Translations under genes and position numbers: made by a program | Notes under the pieces: generated by a model | The model's input: the letters and a program-made list of their open reading frames with translations, nothing else | What the model was told of the DNA's origin: nothing | Databases searched by the model: none | Source of the DNA: Drosophila miranda | Lineage: Eukaryota; Arthropoda; Insecta; Diptera; Drosophilidae | DNA: 64,000 nucleotides | Assembly: GCF_003369915.1 (NCBI RefSeq) | Contig: NW_022881603.1 | Coordinates: 14,770,935 to 14,834,934 of the forward strand | Direction of reading: 5' to 3' | Shown: one piece after another, positions 24,133 through 35,837 of the stretch | Position numbering within the stretch: position 1 is the stretch's first letter | Layout: every line of letters starts with the position of its first letter

Positions 24133-24504
24133 TGTGGAGATAATGTTTTTTATCCCCAATCGGCCGACTAATTATTTCGAATTAAACAAAACTCCGCGCA
24201 GAAATAAAATTACGATATGTTCTTTAATGCGTGACATCCAAATTGCAAGTGTGGCTTGCCTGCCCTTTACATTGCCGCTCCGATCGCTAAGCGCAGCTTC
24301 GCTCGGCCGACGTCGGTAGGCAGACGCAAAGCGGAGATAGCGAAGAGCGAGCTGGCAGAGAGCGTTTAGCAGGGCAAGCAAGCGCAAAGCTTTAACAAAC
24401 AAATGAGTGACATAGACATAAGTAACAAACAAAATAAGCGGCTGAGGGCCAAGAATTAGGTGCTATTTGGCAAGCAGCTAATCGGCTGGGTTCTGCTCCG
24501 AACA
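24133..24504 (-). repeat. 3-prime LTR of family-B BEL
   Basis: 372 bases starting TGTGGAGATA and ending GCTCCGAACA. It differs from its partner mainly by 16 extra bases near 24,180 and a few substitutions. Confidence 0.88.
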
Positions 24505-26837
24505 TTCACCCCCCGTTGGAAGGCAAAGGCTTTCAACAGATCCATCCTGAAGGGGCAGAACCGCTATTTTTCCAACGGCCCTCTTGAAGATGCTTGCTTG
24601 GGCGCAGCTGGCGGCTACGCTGGGATGATCGTCGAACGCAGCAATCGGCGCTTCTTTACGAAGGCGGCTTGTCGTGACTACGTCTTGATCATCGGGAACC
24701 TTTGTAATTGCATAGAATGGCAGGAAATTTGGCAATGTAGAAACTGTTGAAAGTTGAATTTCATTTGGCGTGGATATGTAGGTTTTTAATATATGGAAAA
24801 GTTCGCGCTGCAGTTCCTGATTCTCCGATCGCAGTTTTTCCACTTGCACCTGGCACTCGAGCAGCTGCTTCCTGCATTGCTGCTCTAAGTTTTGGTACTC
24901 CAGCGTTGTGGGTCGAAAATCGTCAATAGAGATGCACGAGGAATTTTCAAAAGCGGCTAAAGCTGCACGCTTATTCTCCGAGCTATCAATGCTTCCTGAT
25001 ACTATCCAACCAAGTTTAGTCTCCTGCAATGTTGGCAATTGGGCTGATAGTCGAATCTGTCCGACGCACATTAAATCGAAGAACAAACCAGAACCTATCA
25101 ACAGATCGATACGTTGGGGCTTGGAGAAATTAGGATCAGCTAGTTTTAGATTATTCGGCATTGGCCAATCCTTTGCGTCTACGCCGAAGTTAGGCTGCAT
25201 TTCCGTAATTGAGTTGGTGACAATTGCAGCGAAGGAAGCTCGATAGCTTGCGTCTTGGGATTGTACAACTATATGTACAGACTTGCTCGAAGGTAGAATG
25301 GAATCTCCGATTCCAGAGATGTGAACATAAGACGAGCAATGATCCAACTGCAACTGATCAGCAAGTCTAGATGTTACAAAGTTTGCCTGTGATGCAGAAT
25401 CCAAAATGGCACGACATGGGATAAGTGCTCCATAACGATCTGTTACATGGACGAGGGCAGTAGGTAGCAACACGTTCTGGCTAAGCTGAGATTTCTGGAT
25501 CGAGGGGGGAGGGCTAGAACACCCGCTTGCTAGAAGCACAGTCGCGGCCTCTTGCTGGATCGATTCCTCGGCCGGTGAAGAGGAAGATGAAGCACCAGTT
25601 CCCGATGGAATGTGGAGTAGCGTGTGATGTTTGGCCTGGCAATGCCTGCAAAGTCCTGACCTGCACCTCTGCAATTCATGGCCTTTGTTGAGGCAGTTCA
25701 AACACAAGCGGCTCTTCTTTGCTTCTTTGTATCGTTCAAACGCAGAGAGATTCAGGAATGCCTGACATCTAGATATGTAATGCTCGGAGGAATTGCAATG
25801 GTTACATATGGGGTTAGGATGGTCGTTACTGGAGGTGATAAGGGTGACAGGATTGTCTTCTCCCACCTGTTGACTAGGACTTGTTGCCATGGCTGATCCC
25901 AAATTCTCCAGCATCCGACATCTCGCTTCCAAAAATGAGGCCATGCTTGACCACCGAGGCAATCCTGACGTAGGCAAGTTCTCTTCCCATTTCTCCTTTG
26001 TTTTGTGGTCCAGTTTCGTTCCTATGATGAAGATCAGCAACCCATCCGAAATCTCCTGCGGGGTCGCCAAGGTCTGAAGTGCACGCAAGTGCGAATTGAT
26101 TTTGTCGCTGAGCGCGCACAAGCCGATAGCTGAGCCCTTCTCCACCCCTTGCAGCCCGAAAATAGCCTTGACGTGTGCCTGAAAATGTAACAGTTTATTA
26201 TCGAAGCGCAACATTAGCAAAGTCAACGCCTTGTCGTAATTCTCCTCAGAAAGTTCCAAGGAATGAATCGTATCCAGCGCAGCACCATCTAGACATCCAC
26301 GAAGATATTGGAATTTTTCGATGATTGGTATACGATGGTCTTTGTGCACCATTGTCGAGAACATCGAGTGGAATTCTGGCCAATCCATGTAGTTCCCCCG
26401 AATCGCGGAAGCTGCAACTCGGGCATTCGAGAACGGCCTATACTATTATAGGCGAACAACGACGAATTCCCCTCGAGAGTATGCCGAGCCGTTGAATTGG
26501 CAACATTTACCGTGCGAGCAGCCATCAACTCCCGCGACAGCCTGGACCTAACCTTGACATAAACATTCGAAAAGTCCAGCCGGGCATCATGGGCTAACTG
26601 CAGGAAATCCAGCCTTTCAAGGCTCGTTTGAGCGGCATCGAAATCCGCATTCATTCGCTCGATTTGCTCTAAGCGAGCTTGAAGTTCTGCCTCATCTAAC
26701 TCGGCAAGCTCTTCCTTGGTGAGAAAGCGATCCATGGCCTTTAGTTGGCGCGCGATGGACTCGGCCTTGTGCTTGTAGAAATCTACATCACTCGGCATTG
26801 CTGCGTTCGCGACATTGGTAGGCTCAGGTGCTGCCAT
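24478..26837 (-). pseudogene. BEL family-B Gag-protease with coiled-coil tail, no RT
   Basis: Two overlapping minus-strand frames, 26837-26289 and 26388-24478. The switch falls at about 26,390, where the family motif FGGNYMDWP is broken by one missing base. Gag has a helical N-terminus and the core IIEKFQYLRGCLDGAALD. Two knuckles follow (CNHCNSSEHYISRC, CLNCLNKGHELQRC), then an aspartic protease (AILDSASQANFVTSRL; the usual catalytic DSG is DSA). After LGWIVSG, where reverse transcriptase should begin, the frame runs into a leucine-zipper-like segment (EKLRSENQELQRELFHILK) and about 130 residues I cannot place. It then returns to a normal BEL pol C-terminus (VLPLQDGSVESLCLP) and stops inside the LTR. 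Confidence 0.75.
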
Positions 26838-27211
26838 GTTGAGGTTTTAAAAGAGTCACTCAGCACGACCGAAAAAGACACCCTGTATACGTATAAACGT
26901 GGGAACCGAAAGCAAAGGGATTACAGCTAATGCCTTTAGCTGTGCGGCTGTGCGAGCTGTCCGATTCCGCTTTGTACTCCGCTTGTGTGTATTAGTGAGT
27001 TCGCTGCACTGCCTACCGCACTGCACTGACCGAATTGTCGCGACGGAGAAATTAATAGCCAGCAATGCGTGTATGTAGGTGTATGTAAGTGTGTTTTAGC
27101 ACCGAATTGTGCTTAACCGCCGAAAATTTGCTAGGGCTAGCGATTGTCGATCGCGAATGATTTTTAATTGACACTGCAACTCAGAGATCACGTCGGGGTC
27201 ACCAAATTTTA

Positions 27212-27567
27212 TGTGGAGATAATGTTTTTTATCCCCAATCGGCCGACTAATTATTTCGGCGCAGAAATAAAATTACGATATGTTCTTTAATGCGTGACAT
27301 CCAAATTGCAAGTGTGGCTTGCCTGCCCTTTACATTGCCGCTCCGATCGCTAAGCGCAGCTTCGCTCGCCCGACGTCGGTAGGCAGACGCAAAGCGGAGA
27401 TAGCGAAGAGCGAGCTGGCAGAGAGCGTTTAGCAGGGCAAGCAAGCGCAAAGCTTTAACAAACAAATGAGTGACATAGACATAAGTAACAAACAAAATAA
27501 GCGGCTGAGGGCCAAGAATTAGGTGCTATTTGGCAAGCAGCTAATCGGCTGGGTTCTGCTCCGAACA
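27212..27567 (-). repeat. 5-prime LTR of family-B BEL
   Basis: 356 bases, TGTGGAGATA to CTCCGAACA, close match to 24133-24504. The gag start is to its left on the minus strand. Confidence 0.88.
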
Positions 27568-28784
27568 TCGGGTATAACTGTAGAGTTGCGGTGTCCGCAG
27601 CAACTCACAACTTTCCCCCTCGTTAATATTTGTAAACACTTTGCCAAAGGATTGCGGCTATTGTGGCGTATTATCTATCTATGCCGTTCAAGTTTGTCTC
27701 GAAATACTTATACAAAATGTGCAAACTGGTTTCTCTAATAAGGAATTGTTCAATAACTATAATGATTAGAGCCACAAGTGATAAGATAGTGAGAGACACC
27801 CTTTGAGCGTCAACAAAGATATACCCCATATACATACATACTTCTGTGTATGGCCCCAGCTAACCCCGATGGACAAAGGTGGAGACTGTCGAAACTACAA
27901 GCTACACAAGAACCGCGTGTACATTCTGGAGTGGCATGTGTTTGTTTGTTGGAGTTCGATGGGCCTGGGAGAAGAGCATAATAACCCAGAGCGATATGGC
28001 ATCCGCTAGATAATGCTCAGTTGTATACATGTCAGATAGTGCCTCAGCTATTAATCATATGTGACGCAGATGCACGGGCCGATCGGTTGAGTCAGACAAC
28101 CTGTACCTCACCTGTCTATGCGTGCTTCCCGTGGGCTTACCCAGACCGACTTTGACAAACGACCCGACAACTCGTCCTCGTTCTCAACAAATCCCGGCAC
28201 TTACAAGCTTTCCCAATACACCAAACCCCTACAATATCAGTTGATAAGTGTGTATGGGTTTACTCATATGTATATATGATATATGTATTTTGGGAGGGAG
28301 CAGTATAATGGCGACGTTTAGTTTGGCGCGTAGACAGAAACAGATACTCGTATCGCGGATTTCAGAAAGAATGGAAATGTCTATTTGAATTCAGGGTTGA
28401 ACTCATTTGAGGAATGAAACATCTGGCAAACACTGAGAAAGTCTGAGTTGAAGAGTGCCAAGTTCACACAGGCTCTGTAGCAATGCATTGCATTGCCAAT
28501 AATGGCAGGCCAGTCCCTGTAATTATATATATTACTTAAAGAATATAAATAGAGTCATGCAGTGCTATAGACTAGATTTCGCCCGATGGGTGTTTTTGAA
28601 GCTGCTCTACCTAACAATTTTCATAAATATTTTATTCTCAACTGCAATCAAGAAAAGCCAACGGCAGAGGACACTAGCCAATACGGCCATTTATATTATG
28701 TATAGTGGAAAAAATTGCTTAGATTAAAGGGAAACTGGATGGATAAAAACATATGTACTTTCCGTTTGAGGAATGGAATACATT

Positions 28785-29848
28785 TTTATACCCGATACTC
28801 AAAATGAGTATTGGGGTATATTAGATTTGTGGTAAAAGTGGATGTGTGTAACGTCCAGAAGGAATCGTTTCCGACCCCATAAAGTATATATATTCTTGAT
28901 CAGCATCAATAGCCGAGTCGATTGAGCCCTGTCTGTCTGTCCGTCCGTCCGTCTGTCCGTCTGTCCGTCCCCTTCAGCGCCTAGTGCTCAAAGACCTCTG
29001 TGATATGTCACTGCTACAAAAATATTTCAAAACTTTGCCCCGCCCACTTCCGCCCCCACAAAGGGCGAAAATCTGTGGCATCCACAATTTCGACGATAAG
29101 AGAAAACTAAAAACGCAGAATCGTAGAAGATGACTATATCTTCTAGAGTGCAAAATCTGAACCAGATCGTATAATTATTATAGCCAGAATCAAGAAAGCA
29201 ATTTCATTCTTTCTCGCTCTGTCTCTCTCTAACACACAGGTTTCATGGTCGGTTTTGCCAATTGCAAAATATGAGTTCAAGGATCTCAGAACCTATAAGA
29301 GCCAGGGCAACCAATTTTGGTATCCACACTCCTGTGATATCGGACCTTGACCGTTTTGTGTCAAAATTTCGCCACACCCCCTTCCGGGCCCGCAAAGGAC
29401 GAATCTGGGGCATCCACAAATCTCAGAGACTATTTACGCTAGAGTAACCAAATTTAGTATCCGCACTCCTGTTAGATCTCACTATAAAACGTATATCTCA
29501 AAATTTCGCCCCACCCCCTTCCGCCCACACAAAGGGCGAAAATCTGTTGCATCCACAATATTGCAGATTCGAGAAAACTAAAAACGCAGAATCATAGATA
29601 ACGACCATATCTATCAGATTGCTGAATCTGGATGAGATCAGATAATTTTTATAGCCAAAAGGAACAAATTAATTTGTAGTGGCTACGCAGCGCCCGACGT
29701 CACGCTCAGACTGATTTGCTATCTCTCTCGCACGCACTCTTTGTCGTGTCGTTTAATATTCGCGGCGTCTGCCGGAGGAGAGCCATACTGACTAAGTATC
29801 GGGTATAAATGTAGAGTTGCGGCGTCCGCAGCAACTCACAACGTTCCC
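28785..29848 (+). repeat. INE-1/ISY-like repeat R3
   Basis: Complete forward copy: TATACCCGATACTC start, GTCTGTCCGTCC microsatellite at 28,930-28,972, and the GTATCGGGTATAAATGTAGA plus palindrome end. It stops about 40 bases upstream of the duplicated Fa2h start codon. Confidence 0.8.
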
Positions 29849-29887
29849 CCCCCTTAAATTTCAGTTCCCGAATCGAACCTCATCGCA

Positions 29888-30227
29888 ATGGATACGCCCA
29901 AGGGATCGGATGCTGAGTTTATCGTGAAATACCGTCAGGAGTACTATGATCTGTCCGAGTTCATGCACAAGCATCCGGGTGGCATCAACACTCTTAAAGG
30001 TCTCAATCAGGCGGATATGACAGCACGTTTCATGAAGGCCCCACCGCACTCGGATGCGGCCATGTACATATCTGATGAAGGAGTACAAAGTAAAATCTGA
30101 GGACCCTCGTATTCCCATGACCAAACCTCGACATCAGGCTCGAAGAATAGACAATGGCCAGGACTCACAGGAGCGGTCGAACGAGTCCGAGGACAAAAAC
30201 AACAATCAATTGGATGAGAGCATGGAG
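29888..30227 (+). pseudogene. Fa2h exon 1 duplicate, frameshifted
   Basis: Copy of the first coding exon of fatty acid 2-hydroxylase (cytochrome b5 domain with HKHPGG). Compared with 35838-36173 it has 4 extra bases after GCCATGTA (about 30,065), so the frame meets TGA at 30098-30100. No hydroxylase exons follow in this unit. The splice donor GTGAGT after 30227 is intact. Confidence 0.88.
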
Positions 30228-30498
30228 GTGAGTTTTTTTTAGATTACTGTTTAATGAAGAAATTCTGTTGTGTTTACTGGAGTCTTCACTTGGTTGCATT
30301 CATAAGACTGGCTCCATTGATGACGTGGAAACTATTCTTAAATATAGTTAACACAAGACTAGATTCATGCATTCATAAAGACTCCTTAAGGCACATGTAC
30401 GGCGGAGGTCATAGTAGATAGTTTTTAGGGAGATCGTAGAACTAACAATCATTTGATGCAAAGACTTCTTTGGGATGTTGCGAGTACAGCCATCACAG

Positions 30499-31547
30499 CT
30501 ACTGATATTTGCTAGAGCAGATGTATACCTTGGGCTTGGAGTAGACGCGTATCTCCTCATCTACGATACCCAGCTCCTTGTCGATTTCCGCCTTGCGGTT
30601 GCGCACCCGAAGAGTCTGGGCGGTCATGGGCATGTGATTAAGCTCACTGATTGGACCATCATAGCCTGTCAAGCGAACCGTATTGAAACATATGCAAAAT
30701 TAAGATACTATCTGTAAGACTTACGCTTCTTTGCGCTGTTCAAGTGGCCAACACGATCCTCCTCCGAGAGCAGAGTATGTCCGCGTGGACAGTCCGGATC
30801 CCGTGCATCGGCAAGCTCCTTGGCTGCGGCCTTTTCGCGCTTTTCCTTCTCCAGGTAGCGCGGAAGACGCAATTCGTCGCGTGCTGTTGAAAACAAAGCT
30901 TGATTAGCCATCGAGCCGCCGAGTTCCCCTATATATACTCACATCCCAGCTTGTGCTCGCGGCGCTTCGATGTTATGGACGTGGTGCTAGCATTTGATGC
31001 CATTGTGGCCACTGTAAAGCGGCTGCGGGCACTAAGCGGAGCCTCTTCATCCGAAGCAACTTCAGTTCTCAGATCAACGTCGGGTAAGGGTATCATTGCG
31101 TTCAACTCATTCATGTTGAACCGACTGGGCTGAAGATGCTCGTTTTCGTTATTATCGTAACGATTGGAGGACCGTCTGTAATTGTTGTCATATTTATTGG
31201 GGTGCTCATCCAGCATAGAATCACCATCAAAACTGCATCTAAAATAGCAAGAATAGAGTACGTTAAGGTATGGGTTGCTGCTGCTTTCATTGCCGGCTGC
31301 TTTTCTTACTTTTTTAAGGCATTTGTTAGGTAGAGCTCATCTGTGATATCTTCTGTCTGTATGCCAATGCTTGTGAAGCTGCGTTGGGTGCGGCAAGAGC
31401 TGCAGCGTTCTGAATATCTGTCCGGTGACTGCTCAAAATCTTTCTGTGCTTCCACCGACGGGTCATTGCGCATAGGATTGCGCGATTCCAAGCCGTCAAA
31501 ACGTTCGCCAGCGTAGGTATCGGACGAATTGATGTGTTTGACATATT
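30499..31547 (-). pseudogene. Enkurin-domain gene duplicate, internally deleted
   Basis: Minus-strand copy of the gene at 36431-37839. The last three exons (C-terminal enkurin domain, CPRGHTLLSEEDR region and middle exon) are preserved with their splice sites. The 5-prime part is collapsed: the first exon, starting at about 31,544, is fused to the interior of exon 2 by a deletion of about 360 bases. The junction lies at a shared CAGC word near 31,512 (unit B positions about 37,444 and 37,806). The fused start reads out of frame, so a full product is not possible. Confidence 0.85.
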
Positions 31548-31557
31548 CTATTCCGAC

Positions 31558-32440
31558 GATAGTGTGGCGAAATTTTGACATAAAACGGTCAAGGTCCGAT
31601 ATCACAGGAGTGTGGATACCAAATTTGGTTGCTCTAGCTCTTATGGGTTCTGAGATCCTTGAACTCATATTTTGCAATTGGCAAAACCGACCATGAAACC
31701 TGTGTGTTAGAGAGAGACAGAGCGAGAAAGAATGAAATTGTTTTCTTGATTCTGGCTATAATAATTATACGATCTGGTTCAGATTTTGCACTCTAGAAGA
31801 TATAGTCATCTTCTACGAATCTGCGTCTTTGGTTTTCTCGTATCGTCGAAATTGTGGATGTAGCATAGCCGGCTTTGCTTAGAGTAAAACATTAGCGCCT
31901 AGATCTCAGAGACTATAAAAGCTAGAGCAACCAAATTTGGTATCCACACTCCTAATATATCGGACCGAGACGAGTTTGTTTCAAAATTTCGCCACACCCC
32001 CTTCCGCTCCCGCAAAGGATGAAAATCTGGGGATATTCACAAATCTCAGAGACTATTAAGGCTAGAGTAACCAAATTTGGTATCCGCACTCATTTCGCCC
32101 CACCCCCTTCCGCCCCCACAAAGGACGAAAATCTGTTGCATCCACAATATTGAGGATACGAGAAAACTAAAAACGCAGAATCATAGATAATGATCATATA
32201 TATCAGATTGCTGATCTGGATCAGATGAGATCATTTTTATAGCCAAAAGGAACAAATCAATTTGCACTGGCTACGCAGCACCCGACGTCACGCTCAGACT
32301 GATTTTCTGTCTCTCTCGCACGTACTCCTTGTCGTGTCGTTTAATATTAGCGGCGTCTGCCGGAGGAGAGCCATACTGACTTAGTATCGGGTATAACTGT
32401 AGAGTTGCGGTGTCCGCAGCAACTCACAACGTTCCCCCTC
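31558..32440. repeat. INE-1/ISY-like repeat R4, head-to-head chimera
   Basis: 31,558-31,860 is reverse orientation (contains TTAGAGAGAGACAGAGCGAG). At about 31,861 it switches to forward orientation and runs to the GTATCGGGTATAACTG end and palindrome at 32,440. The switch point suggests recombination between inverted copies at the duplication boundary. Confidence 0.75.
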
Positions 32441-33655
32441 GTTAATATTTGTAAACACTTTGCCAAAGGATTGCGGCTATTGTGGCGTATTATCTATCTA
32501 TGCCGTTCAAGTTTGTCTCGAAATACTTATACAAAATGTGCAAACTGGTTTCTCTAATAAGGAATTGTTCAATAACTATAATGATTAGAGCCACAAGTGA
32601 TAAGATAGTGAGAGACACCCTTTGAGCGTCAACAAAGATATACCCCATATACATACATACTTCTGTGTATGGCCCCAGCTAACCCCGATGGACAAAGGTG
32701 GAGACTGTCGAAACTACAAGCTACACAAGAACCGCGTGTACATTCTGGAGTGGCATGTGTTTGTTTGTTGGAGTTCGATGGGCCTGGGAGAAGAGCATAA
32801 TAACCCAGAGCGATATGGCATCCGCTAGATAATGCTCAGCTATGTCAGATAGTGCCTCAGCTATTAATCATATGTGACGCAGATGCACGGGCCGATCGGT
32901 TGAGTCAGACAACCTGTACCTCACCTGTCTATGCGTGCTTCCCGTGGGCTTACCCAGACCGACTTTGACAAACGACCCGACAACTCGTCCTCGTTCTCAA
33001 CAAATCCCGGCACTTACAAGCTTTCCCAATAGACCCAACCCCTACAATATCAGTTGATAAGTGTGTATGGGTTTACTCATATGTATATATTATATATGTA
33101 TTTTGGGAGGGGGCAGTATAATGGCGACGTTTAGTTTGGCGCGTAGATAGAAACAGATACTCGTATCGCGGATTGCAGAAAGAATGGAAATGTGTATTTG
33201 AATTCAGGCTTGAACTCATTTGAGGAATGAAACATCTGGCAAACACTGAGAAAGTCTGAGTTGAAGAATGCCAAGTTCACACGGGCTCTGTAGCAATGCA
33301 TTGCATTGCCAATAATGGCAGGCCAGTCCCTGTAATTATATATATTACTTAAAGAATATAAATAGAGTCCTGCAGTGCTATAGACTAGATTTCGCCCGAT
33401 GGGTGTTTTTGAATCAAAACAAACCCACTTCTTGGTCGAAGCTGCTGCCCCATCAATCGAAAGCAGCTAGCTGCTCTACCTAACAATTTTCATAAATATT
33501 TTATTCTCAACTGCAATCAAGAAAAGCCAACGGCAGAGAACACTAGCCAATACCGCCATTTATATTATGTATAGTGGAAAAAATTGCTTAGATTAAAGGG
33601 AAACTGGATGGATAAAAACATATGTACTTGCCGTTTGAGGAATGGAATACATTTT

Positions 33656-34520
33656 TTCCAGACTTCTGTGATATGTCACTGCTACAAGAATATTTCAAAA
33701 CTTTGCCCTGCCCACTTCCGCCCCCAAAAAGGGCGAAAATCTGTGGCATCCACAATTTCGACGATACGAGAAAACTAAAAACGCAGAATCGTAGAAGATG
33801 ACTATATCTTCTAGAGTGCAAAATCTGAACCAGATCGTATATTTATTATAGCCAGCATCAAGAAAACAATTTCATTCTTTCTCGCCCTGTCTCTCTCTAA
33901 CACACACGTAGCATAGGCGGCTTTGCTTAGAGTAAAACATTAGCGCCTAGATCTCAGAGACTACAAAAGCTAGAGCAACCAAATTTGGTATCCACACTCC
34001 TAATATATCGGACCGAGACGAGTTTGTTTCAAAATTGCGCCACACCCCCTTCCGCCCCCGCAAAGGATGAAAATCTGGGGATATTCACAAATCTCAGAGA
34101 CTATTAAGGCTAGAGTAACCAAATTTGGTATCCGCACTCCTGTTAGATCTCACTATAAAACGTATATCTCAAAATTTCGCCCCACCTTCCGCCCCCACAA
34201 AGAACGAAAATCTGTTGCATCCACAATATTGAGGATACGAGAAAACTAAAAACGCAGAATCATAGATAATGATCATATATATCAGATTGCTGAATCTGGA
34301 TCAGATCAGATCATTATTATAGCCAAAAGGAACAAATCAATTTGCACTGGCTACGCAGCACCCGACGTCACGCTCAGACTGATTTTCTGTCTCTCTCGCA
34401 CGCACTCCTTGTCGTGTCGTTTAATATTAGCGGCGTCTGCCGGAGGAGAGCCATAATGAATTAGTATCGGGTATAACTGTAGAGTTGCGGTGTCCGCAGC
34501 AACTCACAACGTTCCCCCTC
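33656..34520 (+). repeat. INE-1/ISY-like repeat R5, 5-prime truncated
   Basis: Forward copy lacking the TATACCCG start and microsatellite; begins at CCAGACTTCTGTGATATGTC and ends with the usual palindrome and CCCCCTCGTT. Confidence 0.75.
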
Positions 34521-34697
34521 GTTTATATTTAAAGTTATTAGTTAATTTGACCGTGTCTGATACAACCGATAACTAATTTAACAATACAATCATGGTAACG
34601 TGCTATACGATGGCACGCAAAGTAATTATTAAGCTAGGAATCTGTAACAGTATTGGGTGTAGTAGTAGTGGTTATATAGTAGTATTATCTGACCGCA

Positions 34698-35808
34698 TTT
34701 TTATACCCGATACTCAAAATGAGTATTGGGGTATATTAGATTTGTGGTAAAAGTGGATGTGTGTAACGTCCAGAAGGAATCGTTTCCGACCCCATAAAGT
34801 ATATATATTCTTGATCAGCATCAATAGCCGAGTCGATTGAGCCCTGTCTGTCTGTCCGTCCGTCCGTCTGTCCGTCTGTCCGTCCCCTTCAGCGCCTAGT
34901 GCTCAAAGACTATAAGAGCTAGAGCAACGATGTTTTGGATCCAGACCTCTGTGATATGTCACTGCTACAAAAATATTTCAAAACTTCGCCCCGCCCACTT
35001 CCGCCCCCACAAAGGGCGAAAATCTGTGGCATCCACAATTTCGACGATACGAGAAAACTAAAAACGCAGAATCGTAGAAGATGACTATATCTTCTAGAGT
35101 GCAAAATCTGAACCAGATCGTATAATTATTATAGCCAGAATCAAGAAAGCAATTTCATTCTTTCTCGCTCTGTCTCTCTCTAACACACAGGTTTCATGGT
35201 CAGTTTTGCCAATTGCAAAATATGAGTTCAAGGATCTCAGAACGTATAAGAGCCAGGGCAACCAATTTTGGTATCCACACTCCTGTGATATCGGACCTTG
35301 ACCGTTTTGTGTCAAAATTTCGCCACACCCCTTCCGGGCCCGCAAAGGACGAATCTGGGGCATCCACAAATCTCAGAGACTATTTACGCTAGAGTAACCA
35401 AATTTAGTATCCGCACTCCTGTTAGATCTCACTATAAAACGTATATCTCAAAATTTCGCCCCACCCCCTTCCGCCCACACAAAGGGCGAAAATCTGTTGC
35501 ATCCACAATATTGCAGATTCGAGAAAACTAAAAACGCAGAATCATAGATAACGACCATATCTATCAGATTGCTGAATCTGGATCAGATCAGATAATTTTT
35601 ATAGCCAAACGGAACAAATTAATTTGTAGTGGCTACGCAGCGCCCGACGTCACGCTCAGACTGATTTTCTATCTCTCTCGCACGCACTCTTTGTCGTGTC
35701 GTTTAATATTCGCGGCGTCTGCCGGAGGAGAGCCATACTGACTAAGTATCGGGTATAAATGTAGAGTTGCGGCGTCCGCAGCAACTCACAACGTTCCCCC
35801 TCGTTAAA
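34698..35808 (+). repeat. INE-1/ISY-like repeat R6
   Basis: Complete forward copy (microsatellite at 34,846-34,885) ending about 30 bases upstream of the Fa2h start codon. A TTTCAG directly after it may be a splice acceptor, so the repeat may lie in a 5-prime UTR intron. Confidence 0.8.
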
Positions 35809-35837
35809 TTTCAGTTCCCGAATCGAACCTCATCGCA

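Larger units (their letters stand above)
24133..27567 (-). mobile_element. Deletion-derived BEL/Pao element (family B)
   Basis: Two LTRs (24133-24504 and 27212-27567) flank only 2.7 kb of internal sequence. A 5-bp target duplication TCGGG (24128-24132 and 27568-27572) marks an insertion into INE-1/ISY-like repeat R2. Beside the 5-prime LTR (right side) lies the same primer-site word as in the other BEL family (CACGTCGGGGTCACCAA). Gag and protease are present; reverse transcriptase, RNase H and integrase are absent. It can only have moved with help from another element. Confidence 0.88.
27568..31557. repeat. Tandem segmental duplication, unit A
   Basis: Nearly identical to 32,385-37,855 except for inserted repeats and deletions. 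It carries a spacer (27,600-28,780, matching 32,410-33,655), an INE-1/ISY-like repeat, Fa2h exon 1 and a minus-strand enkurin gene. It ends in the enkurin promoter region at about 31,557, joined directly to a repeat. Both genes in this unit are broken. The spacer contains a 68-codon frame identical in both units, which I treat as chance. Confidence 0.88.

Noticed and set aside
27803..28009. 68-codon frame identical at 32,622-32,828
   Set aside because: Identity is explained by the recent segmental duplication; no domain, and the surrounding spacer is non-coding in both copies.
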